Positions 49,864 to 64,000 of a stretch of 64,000 nt of DNA are shown here, in pieces. This stretch comes from Sphagnum compactum. Its lineage: Eukaryota > Bryophyta > Sphagnopsida > Sphagnales. Numbering within the stretch: the first letter of the stretch is position 1; each line of letters begins with the position of its first letter. The notes under the pieces were generated by a model that saw only the letters and a program-made list of their open reading frames with translations, did no database searches and had not been told where the DNA came from. Location of the stretch: NCBI GenBank assembly GCA_965153455.1, contig OZ234493.1:10530213-10594212 (forward strand), given 5' to 3'. The position numbers and the translations under genes are program-made.

Positions 49864-52800
49864 GTATGTTAGTTTGCCCAAAAAGTTTATTATATATATA
49901 TATATCTATATATCTATAATTTTATTTTATTTTATTTTATTTTATTTTTAAAACAATAATGACCATGGGGTGGATGTTAGCATAATAATAGTAATATAAT
50001 TAAGACATATTTAAAATAATGGCATTTTAAACCATAGCCATGAAATACATTTGTAATGAATTTACATTATATTATTCAACAAATGTATATAATATATAAT
50101 TAAATTGCGTTTCATGAAAGTTTAGTTAATTAAAATATCAAAAAAAATTATCCATAAGTTTTTTGTGATAAATTAAAACATTAATCCATAATTTTAGTGG
50201 AAGTTCGATTTATTAAAAAATGTACTAAATGCAATTTTTTTTCATTCATACATTAAATGAATGAAAAAAATCATTCATCCATAGTGAGGATGAATGCTTA
50301 CATTCATCCCCATGTTTGTTTTTAGGTTTACTAATACAACATTCATTTTGTGGTTAAATTCTTGGGTTTCACTTGCATGTGTATAAGGGAAAAAACATTT
50401 TACCATCCTAAGTTCCAACTTTAGGCTCTAAGCTCAGGTTCCAAGCTTAGAATCCTTTTCAATTTTCAAAAGGAATGGTGCACATTTTCTAGAAAAAAAG
50501 GATATTTGAAAAAAAACAAGATTGTCCATTCTCAAGGTTTGAATGTTTTAAACATGTAGAAACATTTTTATTTTTGTCAAATTTTGAACATGTAAACTTT
50601 GCAATTAATGGAAGTTGTTCCAAATTTTTTAATGATAATCCAAACTATTATGCTTCCCTTGTGATTTTTCAAACATTCACTTGGGTGCCTCCTTTGATTG
50701 TGCTTTTACTCAATATTGTATTAAACATTTTCCATCTATGTATGAAAATGTTCATTATTAATTTTATCAACATATTAGGTTACATGTATGTATTAGTGTA
50801 TTAGGTTATAATGTGTATAATCTATTGTGACTTTAATCATTTTTGTTTTATTTGTGTATAACCTTGTAATGTGGATGTTGTGGGTATATAGTTTCAAACT
50901 TCTTATGAATATGTGTGTGACTTTATTAACAATGTTTTACACAACTTAATTCAAAATTAACAAGATTTGTAACCCAATGTGACAAAATAAACATGTTGAT
51001 ATTTTGTGTTTCATACTGACATGCATTGAAGACTTTTGAAATTGAATTATCTAAGTGGGAGATGGAGATGACTTTAATGTGCACTAAATTTTTTCATAAT
51101 GGAACATTTTAATGGGAAAAGCAAAATGCTTGGCAAATTGAAGAAGCATATTGGGATTTGGATCCAATTTGGCACATGCATTCATTAATCCAATCAACAC
51201 AACTTTAAAAAGATGCCATAATTACCTTATTACCATGATTGTAAATTTAACAGTATGTATTTTAGTTAAATACCGCATGTCATTAATCATGTTTACTTGC
51301 TTCTAGTTACAAAGGCACAAATTGTATACAAATTGTTGGTTGGGCTTTGGACTCCAAAATTTTTCCACCAATGCTTGTGTAATTACTAAAGTTCTATATT
51401 TTTTTCATTATGGGTTGAAGGAATGAAATTTCCTTATATGCCCTTTTAGTCTAGGTTTGAAAGAGGAGAATCTACAAAAATGAATGCAGCGTTTGCCCCA
51501 TGTAGGTAATTAGATCTTTTACCTTTTATTACTAGTACAATTTTTCAATGTGTCAATGTTTTAATGTGCATATAAGTCAATGTTTGAGCGTGTCAATATG
51601 CCAATGCTTTAGTTTGTTAATGTTTTAATATCGTAATGTGTCGATGATTGAATGTGTCAAATGTTTTAATGTTGTAATGTGTCATTGTTTAATGTATTAA
51701 TGTGGCAATGTATTGATGTGTTAGAATTGTGTGTCCCCCATGTAAGACTATTGAAAATTACTTTGGATGCCTTCCAAAAGGAATTCTTGGGTAGTCCATT
51801 TTTGATCAAAATATCCATCATCTACATTTACAATTGTCTAATGTTGCAAATGGGAAGGAAAAGGACATTAATAATGAGATTTATAATTGGTTAATAGTTT
51901 ATCAAGTGTGTGCCTTCAATGGAGGAGGATGTGGCCTTATTTGATTTAAGTCTTTTTTATGTTCTATAACAAACTTGAGGTAATGATAGAAGAGGAATAC
52001 AAAGACAACGTTTTTTAATCAATTTTTACATCATTATGATGCCTTGAACATCTAGTGGGTCCTTTTAGCTATTGGTGAATCTTATTCAATGTGCATATGT
52101 ATATAAATAGAATTGTTTAATATATTACATCTATGGTCCTCAAAAATATTAACAATGGTTTGTGATTTATAGATTGCCTTGCAACCATCTCTTCAAAGGT
52201 TCAAATGTTGAATAGTAACATCCTTGGAACTATTGAAAAAATGTGATCTACGGTGGATATTGAAGATGAGAAAAAACAACACAATACATTGAAAAGGTAG
52301 TTGGGCTTCAGACTCCAATGCTTTTGGATGAGGGTACTATGGTTGTTCACATAAGTTTAAACCCACTAGGTTCTAAGCATGAACATTTTGGTATTAGGTT
52401 GGGGCAAGAGTGTGACCAAACACCCTTTATTGACTTATAATCAAAGGAATTTGATATCAATGATTTATCAACATTTGTACTTTCTTATAAGTATATTTTA
52501 TTTAGATTTTAATTTGTCCTCTTAATGATTCAATTGTTATAATGAATTTGCTTATTAGTGTACCAATATATGTATCAATGTTTCAAAAGTAATCATGAGT
52601 TAGTGTATTAAGTAATATGTATTATACTAACTGTATCAATATATCAAACATGTTAATGTGTCATTATTGGAGGTGAAAACACATTATGGGGGTGCCAACT
52701 TGGCGATTTTCAGAACATATGATTAAAATATACACTTCCAAAATGTGTTGTGCATTTAATTTTGGGTTTCACTTTTGGTGTTTAGGCCTTATATTTTGAT

Positions 52801-53668
52801 TTTCATGAAGTTAATTTTATTTAATATTATTTTAAAAAAAATTTAAAGGGTAAATTTAATAAACAATGGGTAAATTTATGGTATATATGTAATATAATAT
52901 GTTTTGTTTCTTGTTTTAGGTCATCACATTAGTTTTTGGTTTGAATTAATCAACCAATTTTTTTTGAAATGTAAGTTCAAAAAAATACCCCACCTAACAT
53001 TTCTTGTCATCTTCCATTTGAAAGTGATTGTTTTTCAAAATTTTAATTATATCACATACTTAGGTTATCACTTTGAAAAAAACCCATTTGTGATATGATA
53101 ATTTCACATGGTTCACAAACCTATTCCAATCATGGAATCACAATGTTTAGTAGATATTACAGATTTTAAAAATTATTTCAATCATTTTCTGGTACATTTT
53201 CATTTTCATGACATACATTTTTTTGTGCAGATAAATTTTCACATCACATCATATGAAACATTTGATTTTTTTGGGTTTTGACTTATGATAATATGCAAAA
53301 CCATTGTGAAAATCTTTTGTAGTAATGACATGGTTGAAGTTCAAACATGGTACTTTTGAAAAATAATATAATGTGACAATAATCTTTGCCCCCTTATAAT
53401 GTGCTTTCACCTTTGAATTCTTTTGTTATTAACTTTATTCTTCTTAGAATATGCAAAGTACTAAAGATGATTTAGTCCATCAAGTAAATTCTTTTTCTTG
53501 AAACATTTAATATTTTTATTTTCATGTCCATCTTCACTTTAACCATGTGTATTATTGTATTAGTTTGTATTAGTTTAAATTGACAATGTTTTTATGTTGA
53601 TATTCTATGTTTTCAAATGTTTTTCACACACTTGGTTCAAGGTTGTAGAAGAGGGGTGCAACAAGTTA
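49864..53668. other. AT-rich spacer with repeat C copy 2 and TGTCAATG-type tracts
   Basis: Holds AT dinucleotide and (TTTTA)n tracts at 49890-49950, repeat C at 50440-50720, and a degenerate AATGTGTCAATGTTTTAATG array at 51535-51725. No supported gene. Confidence 0.5.
50440..50720 (+). repeat. Dispersed repeat C, copy 2 (truncated)
   Basis: Aligns with 42400-42690 from CCTTTTCAATTTTCAAAAGG to TTCACTTGGGTGCCTCCTTTG; the left third is missing. Confidence 0.75.
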
Positions 53669-55434
53669 CATTAAACCGGTATGCATCCTCATTCAATAAA
53701 TTGCACTTTATTCAATTTTAAATGCACTTGGACAAATTTACCATGGTGAAAGTTGCCAACCCCTTAGTGAGCATGGACTAGTTGCTAGCTACAAATATTA
53801 AATGAATTCATAAATAATTAACCAAATTCATTATTTTGGTCTCTTAGTTCATAGTTAACCTAGGAACTTAAGCAAAACACTTAATCATTTAGGTTAAGAA
53901 TGTAGGTTAGGTTAGGCATTTAGGTTAACCTAAGCCACATAGCCCACCAACTTAAGGTGCAAGTGTAAAGGTTTGAATTTTTCACCTCTTTCACCTCCAT
54001 GTTTAAAGAACAAATGTTTAACAATTGAACCATTATTTAAATAAGTGATTTTTCACCACATATTATTATTCACATTCTTTTCTTAATCTATATATAAGCT
54101 ACCATAGTTTAAATTCTTACGTTAGTCGTAAGCTATGCGTAGGCTACGCTTAAGTTAGAGTAAAATATTTTAAGTTACCATGGGCTAGAATTTTAGGCTA
54201 ATCCTATGTTATTCAAAACTATTTTACCCTAGTTTATTATATTTTAAGCTATTTTAAACTATTCCACCTTAGATTATTTAGGTGTAATCCACTCTATGTT
54301 ATTTTACCTTACATTATTTTAAGTTATTTTTCATTAGGTTTTTCTTTGGCAATTTTTTGTTATTCCACCCTAAGTTATTATTAGCTAGTTCACTTTAAGT
54401 TAATTTAGGTTATTTTAACCTAAGCTTGTTCTAAATATTTTTTATTATTCCACCTTAGGCTATTTTATGTTATTTTACCCTAATCTATTATGGGTTATTT
54501 TAAATTATTTCTAAGATATTTTAAATCAATTTTTTTAAAAATTATTTAAAACTATTTTTGGCTATTTGCAATTACTCTAATGTATGTCACTTTAAATTAT
54601 TTTAAGCTATTCGATTTTAGGTTAATCTTTATTATTCTAACTTATTCCATCCTAGGTATTTTAGGTTATTCCACCCTAGGTTATTCCATGCTATGTAATT
54701 TTGGGTTATAACCTTTGAGTATTCTATTGTATAACATATAATAACTTATGGCATAGTTTTCGGTAGAATAATTTAGAATAGTCTAAAATACTTTAAAATA
54801 ACTTAAGAGGAAATAATTTAAAATGGTTTAGAATAGCTTAAAATAACAAAAAATCCATAATTATAAGGGTCAAAAACACTTTTGAGCCAAATGTGCTAAA
54901 ATGGGTTATAAAAATAATTTTCATCAATTCAAGTCCTATTGCCCTTCTAATCATCAATGTTAAAATCATTTTTAATTTTCAAAAGGAATGATGCACATTT
55001 GGTAGAAAAAAAAATGTTTGAAAAAAGTAAAAGTTGTCCACTTTTGAAGTTTTGAGTGCTTTGAACATGTAAAAACATTTTTATTTGTGTCAAGCTTTAA
55101 GCATGTAAACTTTGCAATTAATGAAAAATATTCCCAAAAAAATTATAACAATACAAACTATATTCTTCCCTTATGATCTTTCAAACATACAAAAATGCAA
55201 TTTTAAAAAGTGTTCACTCATTTGGGTGGATCATTTGACTATGATGTTACCCTACAATAGAATAAAATTGCATATGTAAGGCAATAAAATTATAAAAAAT
55301 ATTTAATATCAAATTATTTCAATTAATAGTGAATTATGTCAACTTATAATGAAATATAATAATTACATAGATACTCTATGATGACATAACTTTAAACAAG
55401 ATAAAATGAATTGCACTCAACTTTTGGACTAGTG
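53669..55434 (+). mobile_element. Candidate CACTA-type element, copy 2
   Basis: The left end (CATTAAACCGGTATGCATCC, a decayed CACTA start) matches the left subterminal text of copy 1 through CTTGGACAAATTTACCATGG. The right end CTTTTGGACTAGTG (55421-55434), with upstream GTGAATTATGTCAA, matches the right end of copy 1. It contains an inverted TTATT/AATAA array (54060-54840) and repeat C (54845-55260). About 1.77 kb and non-coding. Confidence 0.4.
54845..55260 (+). repeat. Dispersed repeat C, copy 3
   Basis: Full-length match to 42280-42690, starting AAATCCATAATTATAAGGGTC and ending at GGTGGATCATTTGACTATG. Confidence 0.8.
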
Positions 55435-56054
55435 TTAGTTGTTAGCTACTACTAAAATTTTACTTTAAAATTTACATTTTTAGAGATGAGGTGGTCGTCA
55501 CCTTGGCTCCACCTTCAAATTAACTTTGCTTGCCACATAGTCTTCCATGTTATTTTTTATGTTACCTAAGGTTGCAAGTGTGACCACAAAATTAAAATTT
55601 CCTAATTTCTACCTTTGATTTACCTACAATTTGCCTCTAAGTGTGACCCCACCTTAATAAACCAAAACCAGTTTTATTGATGACGGTTGAAACTAGGGTA
55701 TAAAAAGGGTAAGTAAATTAAATGCAAAATGAATTTGATAAAAAAAAATTTAAGCAAAAAAAAAAAAGCAGCTTCAAAATTAGCTCACAATTAAATTTTC
55801 AACTGTGACCCACAATTTAAATTGGTTCACGAATAGTTCATTAGTTCTAAGTTCATTAGAAGCCAAACTTATATTGTACATCATTCTACATGTATGTGAA
55901 GTCTCTTCCCTCAAGGCAGAAGAGCCAATTAAGAACCAAAAATGCAGTTAAGGACAAGGGAGGGCCACACACATACTTAGGATAGAGAATGAAGCCACCA
56001 CCACCACCTTCCATTTCCCCTTTCCCCTTCCCCCAACCCACATGAGAGTGCTAT

Positions 56055-56125
56055 TGGGAACCCTAACTCTTTTATATAACCCTAACTTGTAAACGGTTAA
56101 GCAAATGCAGTTTATATAACAGTCC
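56055..56125 (+). promoter_or_regulatory. Alpha-tubulin promoter: two TATA boxes and telo-box-like motifs
   Basis: TTTATATAAC occurs twice, at 56071-56080 and 56111-56120. AACCCTAACT occurs just before the first and again overlapping its end. The start codon is at 56640, leaving a long leader. AACCCTA telo-box motifs are common in plant promoters of genes active in dividing cells. Which TATA is used is unknown. Confidence 0.55.
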
Positions 56126-56639
56126 CACCCAACTGACGGTTTTACTATGAACTTTTAACTGTCTTCAACAAAGTGTGGTAGTTTAAAAGGTTAGTGCAAA
56201 TGGAAGAGCCCTGGAGAGTAGCTTTTCATTTTAACACTCCATTTGCATACTAACTTAACTTCTACATTTCAATTGTGAGCTAATTTTGAAAAAAGGATCA
56301 ATTTCATAAAACCTTTTTTGCTCCTTGAGATCTTTGTTGCTTGAGCTGTAGCTAAATTTGTAGCTAAAATTCAGACAAAGATTCAAAACCCAGTAGCTGT
56401 GAGCTTGTAGCTAAAAATCATTTGATTTCTCTCTCAAGTTCAGTTTTTGGAACAATAATCATAATTCAATGATTTCTATCTCAAACTGATAGCTGCGGCA
56501 GCAGCCAGAAGAGTTTAATATTCAGAAAACACCCCCAAAAAAAATTGAAAAGAAAATCTGGTTGTTGTTATTGGTGGCTTGATTTTGATCTCCATTGTCA
56601 CAGCAGTTACAGCTGCAAGAAGTTTGCAAGCAAGCAAAG

Positions 56640-60445
<3,806 letters not shown>

Positions 60446-60988
60446 ACCTGGAATCATCACCATCATCGTCACCATGAATTCTTGTTCATACCCATGACCA
60501 GCAGCTGATCTGATCCATCATCTCTCTCACATGTACCGATCATCCGGAAATGCAAGCTTCATGTCTGATCATCTACCACAAAGCTGTAGAGCTGCAGAAT
60601 CTGCCATTCCCTGGCAAGAAAACAATAAGACTCCATCATTATCGGAGCTCAATACTTGTCGATGACCAGAAAAATTTGTCAATAGTCTACTTAGTGTACA
60701 AATGAACTAATTAGGGCAGATCAAATGTCGACCAAGATCTTCATACATTCAAACAATTTGCATCTACTTCCTTGCTTGCAGGCTTTGCTTGCTGCTGCAC
60801 GCGATGATCATTTTGCAGCTGCAAAGCTCATGTTCGAAAAGAATACTCCCACAAATTTTAGCTTCAAATTATGGACTCCATCTCTCTGTCTCCGTCTCTG
60901 TCTCTCCCTCTTCCTTCCCTGTGAAGCAATTGTGGAAATTTGTTGTCTCCACATGTGATCTGCTTGTGATTGTGGAATTTTTTTTGCG

Positions 60989-61185
60989 TCTGCTTTGGTG
61001 CGCAGTGATTGTGGGAATTTGTGGTCTGCATCTGCTTTGGTGCACAGCAATTGTTGGAATTTGTGGTCTGCATCTGCTTTGGTGCACAGCAATTGTTGGA
61101 ATTTGTGGTCTGCATCTGCTTTGGTGCACAGCAATTGTTGGAATTTGTGGTCTGCATCTGGTTTGGTGCCCAGCAATTGTGGAAA
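60989..61185 (+). repeat. 42-bp minisatellite downstream of alpha-tubulin
   Basis: Units TCTGCTTTGGTGCACAGCAA... start at 60989, 61031, 61073 and 61115, with a partial fifth unit at 61157. Units 2-4 are identical or nearly so; unit 1 and the partial unit diverge. As 42 is a multiple of three, five frames stay open across it; these are by-products of the repeat. Confidence 0.92.
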
Positions 61186-61189
61186 ACAA

Positions 61190-62870
61190 ATTTTGTGGAA
61201 TTTTGTTTAGTGGGTCATGTAAAGGTTTTGGGCTTCTTGACAATTGCTTGAAATTCATGAAGGGTCTATTTAAGATAGAATGTGCAATGTTCAGGTGGCA
61301 CAACCATGAGCAAGTTTTGTAATGATTAAGTCTAGGTCTTCAACCTGACTCCAAGGGTAGAAAGAAAGGGATATACCTCACATCGTGCAAAAACTTTCTC
61401 CTCACATTTGTGCCATGCAAGCCTTCAGCTCTCTTCATCCTTGAAGGCAAGTTGGAGCATATGTGCTCTCAATCCCATGGGGAGCTACAAGAGTTGTGAG
61501 CATTTTGTGTGCAATCATGTCTGATTTTGTGCAGGAGTTCCCTTTTTCTCTTTGTATCTACTTGAGCTTCTCTAGTGGTCGAGAGAAGATTATTGTCTTT
61601 GCCTAAGGTTTTTAACTCCTTTGATTCAAGCAAATTGCACAATAGACTTCTGGAGGTGGTTACTATTGCTACAGGGTTGTCAAAATTGCACAATGGTGCC
61701 CAAAAAAAATTTGCGATGCAGCTCATGTCTATGGCTTGAGAGCTTGAAAATTCCTGCAATGAGTTTGATCACAAGTCTGGGTTCTGCTGGATCACAGTGT
61801 CAAGGGCTTGTTCAAATCAACAAGTGAGTCTTTTCCTTCATTCCTTGAGCTTCAAGTGATTTCTATCCCTTTCTTCCTTGTTGTCAAGATCCTTTGGGCA
61901 AAGTAAGTGATGTTTTCTCTCTCTCCTTTTGGTGCATTTCCTGAGTCTGCATCTGTTTCAGAGAGATTTTCAAAGAGCAGCAATGCAATGATGCCTCTTT
62001 TTCTTTTGTCTTCTAATTCGGCATGTGTCTGTTTGTCAACCCTGTGCAGCTGTGCTTTTTGCACTGGCCTTTGAGCCTTTGTTGTGGACCTTAGTATATT
62101 TTTCTTCAGTGTGGATTCTGCATTTGGGATGTGGAGTTTGCTGAGTCACATTGTCTCTTGTTCCACAATACTAGCCTTTTCTGGTTCCTTGGGAAAGAGA
62201 AAGAGATGTTCAGGCAGTTGTGTTTCCTGACGGATCAGCTTGGCATCTCCTTTTGTGTGCAAAAGAGAGACCACCAAATCCTTTCCATGGAGCTGCATCT
62301 CAATATGATGAATACCTAGTAAGGCTTCTGCTAGCAACAAAGTCATTAGGCATTCTGTATTTAACTAAAAGAGATCACAAACTGTTTGCTGAATAGCTTA
62401 TCTCTTGGAACATCTGGTCAAATTCTTGGATCATTTCCTTTCTGTATGTTGGAACCTGCAACAATTTCTTCTGCCATGGAGTTTGTGTTCTACTCCAATA
62501 ATGGAATTGTCTACAATATCTTCCTGGAGTTTGTTTCCAGAACATCATATGCTTTCCAACCTAGTTCTCAACTGCATCATGAGAAAGCAACATTGTCACT
62601 CCTATTTGTAAGAATTCAAGGATCAGTGAGAAACCATTGCTCGAGTACTTGGGATGTCAACAATTCTTTACAGTGTTGCAACAAGAAGCCTGGTTTGGTG
62701 TCTTTATGTTTTACTTCATACTAGCCCAACCTTCTCCCTATTGTTTGATCCTGAGTCCTTTGTTTTGCAATCCCATGCATGATTAGAGTATTGTCACAAC
62801 TACCTTGTGGAACTTTATGTTCATGCACACTTGGTGACTCAATGATAGATTAAATATATATTGAATATAT
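61190..62870. other. Spacer between alpha-tubulin and NAD synthetase
   Basis: Composition is close to that of transcribed flanks (less AT-rich than 30-55 kb). Open frames up to 112 codons overlap in several registers and show no family motif. No RNA gene is seen. Confidence 0.4.
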
Positions 62871-62872
62871 AT

Positions 62873-63035
62873 ATAGAAGTGAGGGGAATAAAAGAGTAAA
62901 GATTGCCAAATATTTGTAGCCATAAATATAGAAGTTGATTAAATATTTTTCAAAACTTCATATCTAGTTTGTAGCCATATTTGGCTAAATCTTCCCATGG
63001 ATGATAGCCAGTTATGCTACATCAAAAAAAATTCA
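62873..63035 (+). repeat. Dispersed repeat copy, pair of 169-300
   Basis: AGAAGTGAGGGGAATAAAAG at 62875 and TTTGTAGCCATATTTGGCTA at about 62969 occur in the same order as at 169-300. The part from 62955 is the reverse complement of the TAGCC-palindrome repeat (39168, 58773). It ends about 165 bp upstream of the NAD synthetase ATG. Confidence 0.6.
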
Positions 63036-63202
63036 GAAAAAAAAAAACACTGGATACAATTGACGCAGGTAACCTTTTGCTTTTTCTTCTTCCTCTTTGA
63101 AGGTGTGTTTTTTTGCTGAGATTTTCAGAAATCTTTTTTGGTAGTGTGGATTGTGAGCTCTGGTGGTGGTGGTGGTGGGTCGTCAGAGGAGGAGGAGGAG
63201 CG

Positions 63203-63396
63203 ATGAGGGTGGTGAAGTTAGCAACATGTAGCTTGAATCAATGGGCTATGGACTTCCAAGGCAACTTGGAGAGGACTAAGAAGTCCATCAAGCAAGCTAA
63301 GGATGCAGGGGCTGTGTTTCGTGTGGGTCCTGAGCTCGAGCTCTCTGGCTATGGCTGTGAAGACCATTTTCTGGAGCCTGATACTCTAACACATTC
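63203..63396 (+). CDS. Glutamine-dependent NAD(+) synthetase, first exon (gene runs past the window)
   Basis: The ATG at 63203 opens [18 protein letters not shown], the conserved plant start. The exon runs 64 codons plus two bases to a donor GTACGC at 63397. It covers the beginning of the N-terminal nitrilase-type glutaminase domain, which frees ammonia from glutamine for the C-terminal synthetase that amidates nicotinic acid adenine dinucleotide to NAD in the cytosol. Glu44 in [14 protein letters not shown] is the expected Glu of the Cys-Glu-Lys catalytic triad; Lys and Cys would lie in later exons. No second exon is found before 64000, so intron 1 exceeds 600 bp. The identification is firm. 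Only about a tenth of the protein is present. Confidence 0.92.
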
Positions 63397-63533
63397 GTAC
63401 GCAATCAATCAATCTCCCCCCTCTTTGTTTCTTTCCTCCTTTTTGTTTTCTCTTCTTTTTGCTAGCTTTTTCCATTTGCCTTGCCTTCTCAGGGTTCGAG
63501 ATGGGTCGTCGGAATTCTTCGCTTTCAGACGAG

Positions 63534-63712
63534 CAAGGAAAATGGGTTTTGTTGAAATGGGTGGGTTTTTTTCAACAAATCCTCTTTTCAACAAAACCCA
63601 TGTCAACAAAAAGCAAGGAAAATGGGTTTTGTTGAAATGGCTTTTTTCCAACAAAACCCATTTCAACAAAAAGCAAGGAAAATGGGTTTTCTTTCAACAA
63701 AACCCATTTGTC
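63534..63712 (+). repeat. Tandem fold-back cluster in NAD synthetase intron 1
   Basis: GCAAGGAAAATGGGTTTT begins at about 63534, 63614 and 63674. Each unit is followed by its own inverse, CAACAAAACCCAT(T/G)T, so the array alternates sense and antisense copies of AATGGGTTTTGTTGAAAT. An intron transcript would form several competing hairpins. Confidence 0.85.
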
Positions 63713-64000
63713 TGAAGTCTATAAGAATCAAAAAAATTGCAGAGCTTCAATCTTCAAGCTTCAAGCCACAGATTGTTGTGCATATGCATTTGAGGGAATT
63801 GGAATTCTGGTCTCATTCCCCACTCATTCTTCTTCCAATGTCTGTCTTTGCCCATGATGGAAATGTTTTAGGTCTGTAAAGCCATCTCTGGAAAGTGCAG
63901 TCAGTTCAATTGGTTTGATGGAGGGATTTTTTCCAGGCATGATGATGTAGGATGATCAATAAGAGTTTTGCAGCAACTGATTGATAGAGAGATTGCATTG
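63713..64000. other. Intron 1 of NAD synthetase, continued
   Basis: No segment matches the expected second exon of this enzyme. Nothing else is seen. Confidence 0.5.

Noticed and set aside
60808-61322. Several open frames with 14-residue repeats (VVCICFGAQQLLEF and antisense versions)
   Set aside because: The 42-bp minisatellite is a multiple of three, which keeps many frames open on both strands; no start context or homology.

Overview
This is a nuclear land-plant window. It has GT-AG introns, plant-specific gene families, AT-rich spacers, telo-box-like AACCCTA motifs and many decayed transposons. I cannot name the species. Long repeat-filled introns and spacers between short GC-richer exons would suit a large genome such as a fern, lycophyte or gymnosperm, but this is inference. 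Gene models below were built by hand from splice sites and reading phase.

Genes. (1) 2855-7659 (+): a five-exon, 1005-residue plant membrane/ARM-repeat protein, intact in phase. (2) 12284-14473 (+): a four-exon model of about 230-235 residues that I do not recognise, behind a long pyrimidine-rich leader starting near 9340. (3) 20436-16794 (-): a four-exon, 749-residue plant ankyrin-repeat protein, convergent with gene 2. (4) 56640-60445 (+): a complete five-exon alpha-tubulin of 450 residues. (5) 63203 to beyond the window (+): the first exon of glutamine-dependent NAD synthetase. These look like unrelated housekeeping or plant-specific genes; nothing shows that they act together.

Repeats. 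Between about 23.3 and 56 kb I see no intact gene. Reading from left to right, the region holds telo-box hairpins (25.1 kb), a 163-bp tandem repeat in which each unit is a hairpin (25.85-26.17 kb), a MITE with 11-bp terminal inverted repeats (31.55 kb; a second, inverted copy lies in alpha-tubulin intron 4), two related elements with 24-bp-class terminal inverted repeats (35.9 and 41.9 kb), an eroded Ty3/gypsy element joined to an LTR with U3 subrepeats (45.0-48.0 kb), and two candidate CACTA-type elements with inverted TTATT/AATAA arrays inside (44.5-49.9 and 53.7-55.4 kb). A 300-400-bp repeat occurs three times. Outside this block are a 42-bp minisatellite after alpha-tubulin and a fold-back cluster in the NAD synthetase intron.

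No bacterial-type system, CRISPR array, rRNA or tRNA was seen. The most novel material is the set of non-autonomous repeat families and the unrecognised gene at 12.3-14.5 kb.
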